This document shows positions 19,312-29,097 of a stretch of 64,000 nt of DNA, in pieces. Position 1 is the first letter of the stretch, and every line of letters begins with the position of its first letter. The DNA comes from Clostridium weizhouense (GTDB taxonomy: Bacteria > Bacillota > Clostridia > Clostridiales > Clostridiaceae). Position numbers and translations under genes: made by a program. The notes below the pieces were generated by a model, which saw nothing but the letters and a program-made list of their open reading frames with translations, did no database searches and was not told the DNA's origin. The DNA lies in the NCBI RefSeq assembly GCF_019431045.1, contig NZ_JAHXPT010000003.1:310001-374000 (forward strand), read 5' to 3'.

Positions 19312-20139
19312 TTATAATTGATCTGCTAAACTTCCTAATAATATTGCTGTATTATTTAATTTATCAATCAATAGAGCCATTTCTTTTAAAGCTTCTGATT
19401 GTTTATTTGACACATCATCAACATTTATTACTTTATGGTTAATCTTTTCTATTGCTGTTGAAATATTTTTAATAACACATTCTATTTGTCCTATTGATTC
19501 ATTAGATGAATTAGATAGTTTTCTAATTTCTTGAGCAACAACATTAAATCCTTTGCCATGTTCTCCAGCTCTTGCTGCTTCAATAGCTGCATTTAATCCT
19601 AAAAGATTAGTTTGTGAAGATATTCCTTTTATAAAACCAACTATGTTATCTGTATCACTCGCCATTCCATTAGCTTTATTAGTTTCTTCAAGTATTTTAC
19701 TATTCATATCTGTTAGATCTTGCACACCAGATGAAATTTGATTTATACTTGTCCCAATTTGTGATAATGCTGTTATTAATTCTTGTGTAATATTAGTTAC
19801 AGCATTTTTCTTAGAAAGACTTTTCCCAATTGCTATTGATCCTACAACATTATTTCCATCTTTTATAGGAATCATATATGACTTAAAAGCTAACCCCATA
19901 AAATCTTCTGGAATAATTTTAACCTCAATTTTCCCTCTTTCCATTGCTTCTTTCACAAATTTTCCTGCTTCTGATCCTTCTTGTATTTTACAATCTATTT
20001 CTTTACTTCCTTGATAATATAGTACCTTTTCTCTATCGGTTAACATAATTTCTATATCATTATCAAAAAAAGTATCTATATATGGAATAGAATAGTAAAC
20101 ACTATTCAATGCATCATTTCCAAAATCATTTTTTAACAT
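19312..20139 (-). CDS. Short cytoplasmic chemoreceptor (YfmS-like)
   Basis: 275 residues without membrane helices. The N-terminal 120 residues form a small sensor ([13 protein letters not shown], then [19 protein letters not shown], a PAS/GAF-like beta pattern). The rest is a compact signalling domain with tip [35 protein letters not shown]. The size and layout match Bacillus subtilis YfmS, a soluble receptor. It is a single gene and probably reports an intracellular or redox-type signal. The ligand is unknown. Confidence 0.88.
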   Translation of the reverse strand: MLKNDFGNDALNSVYYSIPYIDTFFDNDIEIMLTDREKVLYYQGSKEIDCKIQEGSEAGKFVKEAMERGKIEVKIIPEDFMGLAFKSYMIPIKDGNNVVGSIAIGKSLSKKNAVTNITQELITALSQIGTSINQISSGVQDLTDMNSKILEETNKANGMASDTDNIVGFIKGISSQTNLLGLNAAIEAARAGEHGKGFNVVAQEIRKLSNSSNESIGQIECVIKNISTAIEKINHKVINVDDVSNKQSEALKEMALLIDKLNNTAILLGSLADQL

Positions 20140-20325
20140 TCCACTACTCCTCTATTTATATATTTAAATCAATTCTTATAAGATTATACTATAATACTTT
20201 AAATATATAAATATTTTTACCTCTTATTAGAGTTTTAGCTTTATTTTTATTTAAACATTAATTTTATTAAAAATAAAGTTAATTATCTTTTTATTATAAA
20301 ATTACAATCTTACAAAAAAATAAAT

Positions 20326-20363
20326 AAGCTATCTAAAATTTATAAAAATGTTTTAGATAGCTT
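20326..20363 (-). terminator. Terminator of the aldose-epimerase-like gene
   Basis: A 13-bp perfect stem (AAGCTATCTAAAA and complement) with a 12-base loop; TTTATTTTTTTGT follows on the minus strand. Confidence 0.9.
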
Positions 20364-20385
20364 GTCTTAAATTGTTTTTTATTTA

Positions 20386-21264
20386 TTATTCTCTAATAGA
20401 AATCTTATAACTACAACTAAATTCTTTATTTACACTAAGCGAAACAGTTCCTTCTCTATCTTTAAATTCCCCATTAAAATCTTTATAATCAGCATGTCCA
20501 AACCAAGGTTCTATACATAAAAATGGTGCACCAGTTTCTGGAGCCCATATCCCCAAGTATGGAAATCCTTCAAAATTTACTGTTAAAGATTTAGTCTTAT
20601 TTCTTGATTCTATAGTTATCTCATTAGATTTTAAATCATCAAAAACTAAAACTCCCTCTTCAAACAATTTTTTTGATAAACAAATAGTATCCGAATTATT
20701 TAAATACTCTTTTCTTTCATGTAAAAAATAGCTTTCTTCTGTAACTAACATAGTTGAGCTATTTTCTATTTTATTAAATTTAAGATAGTAATCTTCTAAT
20801 TTTTCATTTTTTTCAATAGGGCACATTAATGCTGGATGACCTCCTATTGAAAAATATATTTCTTTATCATCTAAATTTGCAACTTTAAATGTTACATCCA
20901 CAGTATTTTCTTCAATAGTATAAGTAACATTTAAAACAAACTTATAAGGATATATTTTAAGAGAATCCTCTGAATACTTTAGTTCAAAAGTAATAGAATT
21001 TTCTGTTTGTGATATTAAAGTAAAATCAGATATCCTAGCTAATCCATGAGCTGGTATTTCATATATTTTTCCATCAACTTTATATTTTAAATCAAGTGCT
21101 TTTCCTACTACAGGAAATAAAATTGGTGAATGGTATTTCCAATATTCAGGATTACCATCCCAAAGATATTCAGTATTTTCTTTTTTACCTGTTAAAGAGT
21201 GTAGTTCTCCTCCATGAGTACTAGCTGTAATTTTTATTTTCGAGTTTTCTAGAGAATAAATCAT
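20386..21264 (-). CDS. Aldose 1-epimerase-like protein (LacX type)
   Basis: 292 residues of the galactose-mutarotase beta-sandwich fold. Signature stretches are HGGELHSL (17-24), LFPVVGKALD, IPAHGLAR with the active-site His (near 75), SIGGHPALM with the second His (near 152) and the conserved C-terminal EPWFGHADY. It interconverts sugar anomers; LacX-type members have broad or unknown substrates. It is a single-gene unit with its own terminator. Confidence 0.85.
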   Translation of the reverse strand: MIYSLENSKIKITASTHGGELHSLTGKKENTEYLWDGNPEYWKYHSPILFPVVGKALDLKYKVDGKIYEIPAHGLARISDFTLISQTENSITFELKYSEDSLKIYPYKFVLNVTYTIEENTVDVTFKVANLDDKEIYFSIGGHPALMCPIEKNEKLEDYYLKFNKIENSSTMLVTEESYFLHERKEYLNNSDTICLSKKLFEEGVLVFDDLKSNEITIESRNKTKSLTVNFEGFPYLGIWAPETGAPFLCIEPWFGHADYKDFNGEFKDREGTVSLSVNKEFSCSYKISIRE

Positions 21265-21554
21265 AAATAACGTCCTTTCATTTCTATATAATATATAATC
21301 TTTTCTTATCTTTCTATATAAGTTAATATTTTATAAATTATAAAAATAATTACTTAAAAAGCTTGTCTACTTTAATTTATCTAAACTATTATAAATTTAG
21401 ATACATCCTTTACATTATATATTCTTTTAATATATATTTCTATATATTTATAATATTGTATTGACAAATATCTATAATACTAAAATAAAGTTATATAATA
21501 ATATTATTAAACTTTAAATAAGTTTATTTCTTAAATTTATCTAAAAAGAAAAAC
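21265..21554. other. Non-coding AT-rich gap
   Basis: Contains upstream sequence of the epimerase gene. No further gene, RNA or repeat was recognised. Confidence 0.45.
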
Positions 21555-21591
21555 AGAACCCCATTGTTAATTAATATAACAAAAGAGTTCT
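21555..21591 (-). terminator. Terminator of the small secreted protein gene
   Basis: Stem AGAACTC...GGGTTCT with an inner TGTTA/TAACA pair; GTTTTTCTTTTT follows on the minus strand. Confidence 0.82.
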
Positions 21592-21640
21592 ATTTTTTGA
21601 TTTTAAATCCTAACTTTAAATAAAGTTTGTAAAATTCGCT

Positions 21641-22045
21641 CTATTTTTGATTTGTTATTTGTATTAATTTTACTCCTACTTGAGGAGGAATAGATTTAGT
21701 CATAGCTTCATTAAGTACCATAAAAACAGTATCACCTTTTTCAATTTTAAGTTCCTTAATATTAACTTTTTCATATTTATTATTCTTTTTCATATTTAAG
21801 CATTCATCTGGCATAAGCATTGTGTTTTCACCAATAATACCAATAATCTCTTCTTTATAAACCTTACACCCTTTAATATATCCTTTAACTCTCACTCTTA
21901 AAATATTATCCTTTTCAACCTTTTGTACTTCTTGAACTTCCCCCATAAAAAGAACATCTTTATCTTTTTCACCAAAAGCAAAAGCTGGCATACTGAAAAA
22001 CATTAAAAATAGTACTAAAATTGCCAATACTTTATTATGTCTCAT
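21641..22045 (-). CDS. Small secreted protein of unknown function
   Basis: 134 residues with a clear signal peptide (RHNKVLAILVLFLMFFSMPAFA, cut near residue 23). The mature part is beta-rich (ILRVRVKGYIKGCKVYKEEI, then EKGDTVFMVLNEAM) with two cysteines, in GCKVY and DECLN. The strand pattern suggests an OB- or SH3-like small domain. No family is recognised. It is a single gene with GGAG-type ribosome binding site and terminator. Confidence 0.75.
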   Translation of the reverse strand: MRHNKVLAILVLFLMFFSMPAFAFGEKDKDVLFMGEVQEVQKVEKDNILRVRVKGYIKGCKVYKEEIIGIIGENTMLMPDECLNMKKNNKYEKVNIKELKIEKGDTVFMVLNEAMTKSIPPQVGVKLIQITNQK

Positions 22046-22143
22046 AAGTTTCTCCTTTCTTTTATATAATCAATCTTATTTAATATACAGTTATTATTTG
22101 ATAATAAATTGATTATATACTATGTAAGATTTCTAACTTTGTA

Positions 22144-22662
22144 TTACTCTAGATTATTTATTAATGTTTTTTCAAAAGCTATTCTCTCACTTTTATCTTC
22201 TAAATAAATTATTCCACAATACTTAAATCCATTTTTCTTAAGCATTTTTTGCATAGATACGTTATCTTTATGTGTATCTATTCTAATACTATGTATATTT
22301 TTATTTAAACAAATTTTTTCTATGTTTTCTATAATTAACTTTGCTATCCCTAGACCTTTATAATTATCATCAATAGCAATTCTATGAACAACTGCATATT
22401 TATTATCACTTACCCATGCTCCCTGATAAATATATTCATAAGTCTTTTCTCCATCAAAAGAAAGCATTGCAGTTCCAATAATATTATTATCTTTTAACAA
22501 AACATAACTATTCTTATTAGAAATGTCCTCTCTTATTGTTTCAATATTAGGATAGTTATTTTGCCACTGGTCAATTCCTTTTTTACCAAAATACTCTTGT
22601 GCCTTCTTAATAATATTAATTATACTGTTGATATCCGATTCTACTGATTTTCTAAATTCCAT
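22144..22662 (-). CDS. GNAT-family N-acetyltransferase
   Basis: 172 residues. The acetyl-CoA-binding motif A is visible as AVVHRIAIDDNYKGLGIAKLIIENIE (about 96-121), and motif B as NVSMQKMLKKNGFKYCG. Early residues include GKKGIDQWQNNYP, typical of a RimI-like clostridial subgroup. The substrate is unknown. It is a single gene with GGAG upstream. Confidence 0.88.
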   Translation of the reverse strand: MEFRKSVESDINSIINIIKKAQEYFGKKGIDQWQNNYPNIETIREDISNKNSYVLLKDNNIIGTAMLSFDGEKTYEYIYQGAWVSDNKYAVVHRIAIDDNYKGLGIAKLIIENIEKICLNKNIHSIRIDTHKDNVSMQKMLKKNGFKYCGIIYLEDKSERIAFEKTLINNLE

Positions 22663-22893
22663 TTAATACTCCTTTTTAAAAATATATTTATATTATCAAA
22701 GTTATTACCTATAATTTTTTAGTTGTTTATATTTAAATAATGAAATTTACTAAATAAACTTTTCATTAAAATACTATTTCCTTTATTATAAATGTATATT
22801 AATTCATATTTTAAAGTTCCTACTAGAATATTTTTTGTATATTAAAATAATTATTAGTAAAATATTCCCTCAGAACTTTTAAAATACAACTCT

Positions 22894-22927
22894 TTATTAC
22901 TTAAGTCTTTATTAACTTAAGTAATAA
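22894..22927 (-). terminator. Terminator overlapping the end of the cytochrome b5-like gene's trailer
   Basis: A perfect 13-bp stem (TTATTACTTAAGT and complement) with an 8-base loop, right after the stop codon at 22930. Confidence 0.75.
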
Positions 22928-22929
22928 TT

Positions 22930-23487
22930 TTAATAAAATCTATTCATCTTACTTTGTGCCAAAAGCTGTGATACTCCTGTTTTTTCCCATTCTTCAACCT
23001 GCTCAATAGCTTCTTGTGGATTTTTTCCTAGTCCCACAAGCACACCTGATAGAATAAATTCTTGGTATAGATGTTCAGGATTAATTCCTGCCTTAGCTTC
23101 TGCTAATGCACGATTAACCAGTGGTGTAATATATCTAACCCAATCATCAGGTGTAAATTTAGATTTATCTTGCATTTCACTTCTACTTATTCTATTATTT
23201 TCTTTAAGTATTCCAACTTTAGGTAAAGTACTTAAAAATTTAGGCATTCCATGACATGATTTAAATTGTTCTGTTAAATCTTTTCCTGATGTAAGACCAA
23301 AATGTTCTCCATTATCCCAAACTGATTTTCCACTCACATCATAAACTATACCTTCTATTGCAACATATGCAGGATTACCATTTTTCCCGTTGTATTGTGC
23401 TAATTCTTCTAATGTAAATTCTCTTTCTTGCCTATAACCATCTCCAATAAGCTCTCTAATGGTTCTGACGTCAAAATATATAGACAT
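22930..23487 (-). CDS. Cytochrome b5-like heme/steroid-binding domain protein
   Basis: 185 residues, no membrane helix or signal. Residues 22-95 are a cytochrome b5-like domain (REFTLEELAQYNGKNGNPAYVAIEGIVYDVSG), with His62 (GEHFGL) and His79 (SCHGMPKFL) as possible ligands. The C-terminal 90 residues are helical (VNRALAEAKAGINPEHLYQE). Anaerobes carry small proteins of this type, but their heme content and partners are unsettled. It is a single gene. The role is unknown. Confidence 0.82.
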   Translation of the reverse strand: MSIYFDVRTIRELIGDGYRQEREFTLEELAQYNGKNGNPAYVAIEGIVYDVSGKSVWDNGEHFGLTSGKDLTEQFKSCHGMPKFLSTLPKVGILKENNRISRSEMQDKSKFTPDDWVRYITPLVNRALAEAKAGINPEHLYQEFILSGVLVGLGKNPQEAIEQVEEWEKTGVSQLLAQSKMNRFY

Positions 23488-23604
23488 GTCTACTCCTTAA
23501 ATATTTTTATCTATGATTATTATAGTTTAAGATTATTAAATTAGGAACTATTTTAAATTTTAATTTAATAGATTATAGAAAAAGCTTACTAGATTAAAAT
23601 ATTT

Positions 23605-24156
23605 TTAACGATTAAATTTAACCCTTTTTAAGTATATTAATAGTAAAACTACTATAATTATTAAATTTACTCCATAAGATAAAAATTTAAGAGCACTAAA
23701 AAAGCTTGTTACTTCTGTAATTCCATTTAAAGAACTTGGAAATCTTCTTAGCATAATAAAAACTCCTATGTTTTCCAAATAATCAAATAGAGTTACAGTA
23801 AAGAAAGGCAAAATGCATAAATATTTAAATTTTTCTCCATTAAATACTTTCTTTATTAATGACGCTATTATTATACAGAATGTAAATCCAACTAAAATAG
23901 GAAAAATAACATCTCCTAACTGCACAATATTATAATACTTTATTCCCTTATCACCATAACTTGAAATAATCTTATAAGCTTCATCACCATTAAGACCAAC
24001 ATAAGTATCTAATACTTTAGCCCCTTCTGTTACTTGTCCAAACTTAGCTATTAACTTATTAAAAACAAAAATTGTATACATTGCTGTAATAATTATAGTT
24101 ATTATTACAGTTTTTAGAGTTGCTATCTTTAATAAAAAATCACTAATTCTCTTCAT
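23605..24156 (-). CDS. Integral membrane protein of unknown function
   Basis: 183 residues with four likely helices (about 12-33, 79-103, 112-135, 150-177) and a hydrophilic loop at 35-75 (VTEGAKVLDTYVGLNGDEAY) on the outer side. The motif PFFTVTLFDYLENIGVFIMLRRFP is distinctive. No family was recognised. It is a single gene with an AGAGG-type ribosome binding site. Confidence 0.7.
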   Translation of the reverse strand: MKRISDFLLKIATLKTVIITIIITAMYTIFVFNKLIAKFGQVTEGAKVLDTYVGLNGDEAYKIISSYGDKGIKYYNIVQLGDVIFPILVGFTFCIIIASLIKKVFNGEKFKYLCILPFFTVTLFDYLENIGVFIMLRRFPSSLNGITEVTSFFSALKFLSYGVNLIIIVVLLLIYLKRVKFNR

Positions 24157-24346
24157 ATTAACACGCCTCTTATTTTCATTAAATTATTTTCTAGTTTAGT
24201 ACTAATAGTTTTCAATAGATATTAATTTTATATTATTAAAAGTAATTACTTTGTAATATTTATCTTAACTTCTTACTTATTATAAAATACTATCTTATTA
24301 ATTATATTACATTATTATCCTATAAATAAGAAATTATTTAAAAAGA

Positions 24347-24374
24347 AAACACCTTCTATATTAAAGAAAGTGTT
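24347..24374 (-). terminator. Terminator of the que operon
   Basis: AAACACTTTCT pairs with AGAAGGTGTTT (one mismatch) around a 6-base loop; TTCTTTTTAAAT follows on the minus strand, 33 bases after the queC stop. Confidence 0.85.
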
Positions 24375-24406
24375 TATACTAAAAAAAATTACTCAAAGCT
24401 TAAAGA

Positions 24407-25066
24407 TTATTTCAAATATTCTTTTTTAAATTCTAAATAACCATTTTTTCTTAAGTTACAAGCTGGACATTCTCCACAACCATTACCTATTATTCCATTA
24501 TAACAAGTTAGGGTTTCTTCTTTCACTATTTTAAGTGCACCTAAATCATCTGCCATCTTCCAAGTTTCTGCCTTATTAATCCACATTAATGGAGTAAGAA
24601 TTTCAAATTGATAATCCATAGCTAAATTTAATGTAACATTTAAAGATTTTATAAATACATCTCTGCAATCTGGATATCCACTAAAATCACTTTGAGATAC
24701 TCCTGTTATAATAGTGTTTATTTCTCTTTGTTTTGCAAATACCGCTACAAAAGTTAAAAATAGCATATTCCTACCATCTACAAATGAATTAGGGACCCCC
24801 TCTTTAGGCGCATCTTTATCAACATTTATATCTTGTCTAGTTAATGAATTAGGTGCTAATTGATTTAATAAGTTTAAATCTAAAATATGATGTTCTACAC
24901 CATACTTTTTACATATATCTCTTGCACATTCTAATTCTAACTTATGTTTTTGATTATAATCAAAAGAAACTGCTATAACTTCTTTAAATCTTTTTTTTGC
25001 CCAAAATAAACAAGTTGTGCTATCTTGACCACCACTAAATACTACTATTGCTTTTTCTTTATTCAT
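24407..25066 (-). CDS. queC: 7-cyano-7-deazaguanine (preQ0) synthase QueC
   Basis: 219 residues. An N-terminal PP-loop [10 protein letters not shown] (residues 9-18) for ATP, and a C-terminal zinc site [18 protein letters not shown] cluster near 190-208. It converts carboxy-deazaguanine to preQ0 using ammonia and ATP. It is the last gene of queD-queE-folE-queC. A short palindromic repeat (25130-25211) separates it from folE, so it may be read through that hairpin. Confidence 0.96.
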   Translation of the reverse strand: MNKEKAIVVFSGGQDSTTCLFWAKKRFKEVIAVSFDYNQKHKLELECARDICKKYGVEHHILDLNLLNQLAPNSLTRQDINVDKDAPKEGVPNSFVDGRNMLFLTFVAVFAKQREINTIITGVSQSDFSGYPDCRDVFIKSLNVTLNLAMDYQFEILTPLMWINKAETWKMADDLGALKIVKEETLTCYNGIIGNGCGECPACNLRKNGYLEFKKEYLK

Positions 25067-25129
25067 TTATTATTACACCGTCCTTAATTTGTAGTTTAAT
25101 CTTAACTACAGTTATTTATATTATTAAAC

Positions 25130-25211
25130 ATATTCTAAAATAGTGTTGATATTTTGGTATAAAGATAATAACTTTGTTTACACTAAAATATCAACATTTG
25201 CTTAAAATACA
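25130..25211. repeat. Palindromic repeat family, copy A (short form)
   Basis: About 82 bp between folE and queC. The ends share TGTTGATATTTT in inverted order, flanked by TCTAAAATAG on the left and GCTTAAAATA on the right. Both ends match the long copies at 26946, 43639 and 55181. The centre is only about 20 bases, so the transcript would fold into one hairpin inside the que operon. Confidence 0.75.
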
Positions 25212-25214
25212 TTC

Positions 25215-25805
25215 TTATTGTCTATAAAGCATCATTAATTTATTATTTAAAATTGGATCAGTATTAAATCTTCCTCTTAAAGTAGTTGATATTGTTTTAG
25301 CACCTGGCTTTTGTATTCCTCTAGTAGTCATACAACCATGTTCTCCTTCTATAATAACCGCTACATCCTCTGATTCAGTAACTTTTTGAAGTATTTCAGC
25401 TATATCTGTGCCTATTCTTTCTTGAAGCTGTAATCTGCGCCCTACCATATCAGCTATTCTTGCTATTTTACTTAATCCAATAACTTTTTTATTTGGTATA
25501 TATGCTATTGCAACTTTCATATTATACATAAGTGCTAAATGATGTTCACAATGACTAAATATTTCTATATCTTTCATAAAAACTATATCATTATTATTCT
25601 CTTTTATAATTAAATCATCTTCAAAAGTAGTGTTAAACATAGTTGCAATTTGATCATTGTTATAGCACATGCCTTGAAATATTTCTTCATACATTTTAGC
25701 CACACGTTTAGGAGTATCTTTTAATCCTTCCCTATCAGGATTATCTCCTAAAGCTATTAAAATTCCTCTTATATGTTCCTCAATTGCTTTTACATCAATC
25801 TCCAT
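25215..25805 (-). CDS. folE: GTP cyclohydrolase I (FolE)
   Basis: Start chosen at ATG 25805 ([11 protein letters not shown]); AGAGAGG lies 8 bases upstream, inside the end of queE, and TAA-A-ATG couples the genes. 196 residues. Zinc and catalytic residues are in [11 protein letters not shown] and [15 protein letters not shown]. It opens GTP to dihydroneopterin triphosphate, the first step of both folate and 7-deazaguanine synthesis. Its place in the que operon suggests the deazaguanine role. Confidence 0.95.
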   Translation of the reverse strand: MEIDVKAIEEHIRGILIALGDNPDREGLKDTPKRVAKMYEEIFQGMCYNNDQIATMFNTTFEDDLIIKENNNDIVFMKDIEIFSHCEHHLALMYNMKVAIAYIPNKKVIGLSKIARIADMVGRRLQLQERIGTDIAEILQKVTESEDVAVIIEGEHGCMTTRGIQKPGAKTISTTLRGRFNTDPILNNKLMMLYRQ

Positions 25806-25806
25806 T

Positions 25807-26472
25807 TTATACACCTCTCTTGCTTGGTTCCCATATAACCTTATGAAGTTGTATTTGTAAATTAACTTTGTTCATATTATTTTCTTTCATAAATTCTACT
25901 ATATCATTCATATTGATTTTTCCGAACACAGGACTAATATATACACTAGTTTTATCTACAAGGTTATAAGTATCTATTATATATTTTGCTTTTTGTAAAT
26001 CTTCAATACTACCTGATACAAATTTCACTGTATCCTTGTGGGTTAAATATTTAAAATTCTCTAATTCCATTTTATCTTCCATATTACTTGAAGGAAGTTT
26101 ATAATCCATAGTAAAACTTGGTGGATTTTCCATAGTTGAAAGCTTATCTATTAACACACTTCCGTTAGTTTCTATTTCAACATGAAGTTCTTTATCTTTT
26201 GATAATAGCTCTAAAAGTTCTATTATTCCTTGTTGAAGAAGTGGTTCTCCTCCAGTTAAAGTTATATTTCTAACTTTTGTTGATTTAATATATTCATATA
26301 TTTCCTCAGAAGACATTAATTCATAAGAAACATTTTTTTCATTTGCCCATGTTGTATCACAATAGCTACAATTTAAATTACATCCTGCAAATCTTATAAA
26401 TACTGCTAATTGTCCACAAAGACGTCCTTCTCCATTAATACTCACAAATTTCTCTACCACTTTAAAATTCAC
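25807..26472 (-). CDS. queE: 7-carboxy-7-deazaguanine synthase QueE (radical SAM)
   Basis: Start chosen at GTG 26472 (read [16 protein letters not shown]), one base after the queD stop, with GAGAG upstream; this repeats the TAA-A-start pattern seen before folE. 221 residues. It has the QueE variant cluster CNLNCSYCD (Cys-x3-Cys-x2-Cys), SINGEG at the front and [10 protein letters not shown] for SAM. It rearranges carboxy-tetrahydropterin to carboxy-deazaguanine. Confidence 0.95.
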   Translation of the reverse strand: MNFKVVEKFVSINGEGRLCGQLAVFIRFAGCNLNCSYCDTTWANEKNVSYELMSSEEIYEYIKSTKVRNITLTGGEPLLQQGIIELLELLSKDKELHVEIETNGSVLIDKLSTMENPPSFTMDYKLPSSNMEDKMELENFKYLTHKDTVKFVSGSIEDLQKAKYIIDTYNLVDKTSVYISPVFGKINMNDIVEFMKENNMNKVNLQIQLHKVIWEPSKRGV

Positions 26473-26473
26473 T

Positions 26474-26905
26474 TTAACATCTCTCGCTTTCTTCATATAC
26501 AGCACTATTAGTTGGTGTTTCATAAACCCTAGCTCTTTTTACGTTATATCCTTTATCTTTCATTATTTTAAAGAAAAATGCTGCAAAATTTTCAGCTGTT
26601 GGTCTAAAATTTACCTCTATCACTCTAAAACCATCTTGTTTTATACAATTTAAAGTTTCTTCTCTCATAGTATTTTCTTGTATAATAAGTGCGTGATCAT
26701 AATAATCTACCATTTCTTTAACATCTTTTTTTAAATCTCCAAAATCTATAACCATGCCATCAAGTTGGCCACCTTTTACTAAAGTTTCTCCTTGTATTTC
26801 AATTTCTACTTTCCATCTATGTCCATGAATATTTCCACATTTCCCTTCATATCCAGCAAGAAAATGTGCACTATCAAAGCTATGTTCTGCTTTTAAAATA
26901 TACAT
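26474..26905 (-). CDS. queD: 6-carboxy-tetrahydropterin synthase QueD
   Basis: Start chosen at ATG 26905 (MYILKAEHSFDSAH) with GGAGG 8 bases upstream. 143 residues, PTPS fold. Zinc histidines are in SAHFL and HGHRWK, the catalytic Cys in GKCGNIHGH, and the C-terminal ARVYETPTNSA is typical. It converts dihydroneopterin triphosphate to carboxy-tetrahydropterin. It is the first que gene in the cluster and lies immediately after palindromic repeat copy B. Confidence 0.95.
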   Translation of the reverse strand: MYILKAEHSFDSAHFLAGYEGKCGNIHGHRWKVEIEIQGETLVKGGQLDGMVIDFGDLKKDVKEMVDYYDHALIIQENTMREETLNCIKQDGFRVIEVNFRPTAENFAAFFFKIMKDKGYNVKRARVYETPTNSAVYEESERC

Positions 26906-26945
26906 AATTACTTCCTCCAATAACTTATTTAATATTTTTTCAAAT

Positions 26946-27280
26946 CTATGTTTTAAGTTAATGTTGATATTGTAGTATAAGGGCGAAATGACATTGAAAT
27001 TTGCTTTTTTAGAACTCTTAAGTGAGAGTCAAAATTTTATATTTTGATACTCGAACTTACTCAGTGAATGTACATGAGTCGAGTTTCCTTTTAGTATTAC
27101 AATTAATTGCTTGTCAAAAGTGAGAATCCAAATTTTATATTTGGTTCTTCAAACTTTCACAGAGTACAATCTTTGATTGGGAGCATGCATTAATTGGACG
27201 AAGCTTTATTTTAGAGTTCTTAAAGTAAATTTCTCTGTCTATGAGCTTTATACTACAATATCAACACGTTTTTAACATAG
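26946..27280. repeat. Palindromic repeat family, copy B
   Basis: 335 bp filling the gap between the activase gene and queD. The ends are inverted repeats (CTATGTTTTAAGTTAATG... and complement; TGTTGATATTGTAGTATAA on the left, TTATACTACAATATCAACA-type on the right). The interior holds the about 80-bp module (TTTAGAACTCTTAAGTG, AATGTACATGAGTCGAG, TTTGATTGGGAGCATGCATT) shared with copy D, plus a diverged second module. Its right end supplies the last two codons and stop of the activase gene. Confidence 0.85.
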
Positions 27281-28033
27281 TACCTTACTTCCATAATAGC
27301 AACATCCAATTGCTCCATTAAACTGTGGTTCTTTTACTTCTATTATTTCTTCATAATCATTTTGTAGATATTTTTTTATTGAAGAGTTAGTTGCAACACC
27401 ACCAGTTAAAATTAATTTTTTTCCTCTGAATTTACTTAAAAGAGGACGTAATCTTTTGTAAAGAGAATAATTAACTCCCGCACATAATCTTTCTATACTT
27501 ACTCCCTCAGCTATCTTTCCTATTAACTCTGATTCAGAAAATACTGCACAAGTTGAATTTAAATCAACAGGATCTTCTGAGTATTTACTCATTTCATCAA
27601 TAGATATTTCAAGTACATTAGCCATATTTTCTAAGTATCTTCCACAAGAAGCAGCACATTTTTCATTAAGCTCTAAATCTCCAATAATACCTTTTTCTAC
27701 TTTAACTACTTTAACATCCTGCCCTCCTATATCTAAAAGAATAAAATCTTTTAATTCAGTTTGATAAACAGCGCCATAAATGTGAGCTTTTAATTCATTT
27801 ATAGGAGTAAACAGTTTTAAATCCGTATTGTTTTTTCCATATCCAGTTGAAACAGCTTTATCTATTTTTCCTATATTTAATTTTTCTAAATCAACTACTA
27901 CTTTTCCATCAAAACTGCAATAATCTCTATAAAAACTCATTGTACTTATTTTTTTCTTTTTTATTATCTTGTTATCTTCCATTAGGACGATTTTAACTTC
28001 TCTACTTCCAAGATCTATTCCTAATATTCTCAT
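27272..28033 (-). CDS. ATP-dependent activase (ASKHA/BcrAD_BadFG type) of a reductase pair
   Basis: 253 residues, the family of HgdC and of double-cubane protein reductases. Visible: the ASKHA phosphate loop GIDLGSREVK (5-14), DIGGQD (101-106), Cys126 and Cys130 in KCAASCGR, Cys162 in TCAVFSESE and TGGVA near 217. The homodimer holds one [4Fe-4S] cluster and injects low-potential electrons into its partner on ATP hydrolysis. It overlaps the partner gene by 4 bases. The stop codon lies in the end of palindromic repeat B. The pair follows a preQ1 riboswitch and precedes que genes. Confidence 0.9.
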   Translation of the reverse strand: MRILGIDLGSREVKIVLMEDNKIIKKKKISTMSFYRDYCSFDGKVVVDLEKLNIGKIDKAVSTGYGKNNTDLKLFTPINELKAHIYGAVYQTELKDFILLDIGGQDVKVVKVEKGIIGDLELNEKCAASCGRYLENMANVLEISIDEMSKYSEDPVDLNSTCAVFSESELIGKIAEGVSIERLCAGVNYSLYKRLRPLLSKFRGKKLILTGGVATNSSIKKYLQNDYEEIIEVKEPQFNGAIGCCYYGSKVLC

Positions 28034-29031
28034 TTTTTAATCTCCTTTAAATCCAATAGCATATCAAGAAAAGCTTCTAATCTAAGTTTTGTCCTTGCAT
28101 CTAATGTATTTAATTTATCCCCTTCAATATTTAATATTGGAATGTCTAACTCACTTTTTAATACTATATCCTCAACTGCTCTATGACAAAAAGCTTGAGT
28201 ATAATGAATTATTCCATCTAATTCTCTCTCTTTAATTTGTTTCTTTAATTCTTTAACTCTAAATTCATTATCATAAGGATAAGTATAATCATAATATTGC
28301 TCAAATATATCTGATGCTTTTTCTGCTCTCGGAAAAGCAAATTCCCTTTGTACTTCATTGTATACAAAATGAGAATTTAAATTTTCAACAAACTCATATA
28401 TATCACCAGTCATAGGGGGAACACCAATATACCCAAGTCTTAGTTTTTTATTTAAAGGTTCTCTTTTCTTTATATCTTCAATAGCATTCTTTAAATCTTT
28501 CTCAAAAAGATTTATGTCTCCGTTAAAATCACTTAAACTTACTTGGTATAAATGATTTTCAAATCCACTAGCTTTATTATGTACATATGTCAATTCATCA
28601 ATTTCTTTTGATAATTTTCTAGTTTCATTTAGCCTTTTTCTAACCTTTTCAACCTCTTCATAAGTTACATTAAATATAGTCATAAACTTTCTTATTTCAT
28701 TTTCTATATCTTCTTTTTTATGACTATGTGGAAATGAAAATGGATAAACCTTAATTCCTTTTAACTTAAGTACTTCAATAAGAACCTTAGTATTAGAACA
28801 ATCTCCTTCCATAACTCCAACTATCTCTTTAATGTCGTTTTCTATACATGCTCCATAAATCCCCTTTATCCAAGCACATAAACTTTTAGGAAAACCGTCT
28901 CTTTCAGCTATATCTATATATTTAGCATAATCAGTAGAAGTTATAAACAGATTATTTAAATCTACAGGTGTATATCCTGCTGCAATAAGAACCTCCACTG
29001 GAACTGTTGTTGTTAATCCTATTTTTTTCAT
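28030..29031 (-). CDS. 2-hydroxyacyl-CoA dehydratase-like FeS reductase subunit
   Basis: Start chosen at ATG 29031 (MKKIGLTTTV) with AAGGAGG upstream; the longer in-frame start is a TTG inside the ribosome binding region. 333 residues of the HgdB/BcrB/double-cubane protein superfamily. Four cysteines could bind FeS clusters: C52 (SLCAW), C62 (GACIEN), C78 (EGDCSN) and C282 (QAFCHRA). YIGVPPMTG is a typical family stretch. Known members perform ATP-driven reductions or dehydrations of CoA esters, or reduce small molecules. There is only one such subunit here and no CoA-metabolism gene nearby. A role in preQ0 or queuosine reduction is inferred from the riboswitch. Confidence 0.85.
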   Translation of the reverse strand: MKKIGLTTTVPVEVLIAAGYTPVDLNNLFITSTDYAKYIDIAERDGFPKSLCAWIKGIYGACIENDIKEIVGVMEGDCSNTKVLIEVLKLKGIKVYPFSFPHSHKKEDIENEIRKFMTIFNVTYEEVEKVRKRLNETRKLSKEIDELTYVHNKASGFENHLYQVSLSDFNGDINLFEKDLKNAIEDIKKREPLNKKLRLGYIGVPPMTGDIYEFVENLNSHFVYNEVQREFAFPRAEKASDIFEQYYDYTYPYDNEFRVKELKKQIKERELDGIIHYTQAFCHRAVEDIVLKSELDIPILNIEGDKLNTLDARTKLRLEAFLDMLLDLKEIKK

Positions 29032-29097
29032 AATCAATACCTCCTTACATTGGTAAAGAGCGAAAATTATATCTTAATTAACCATTTTTTTGCAAAT

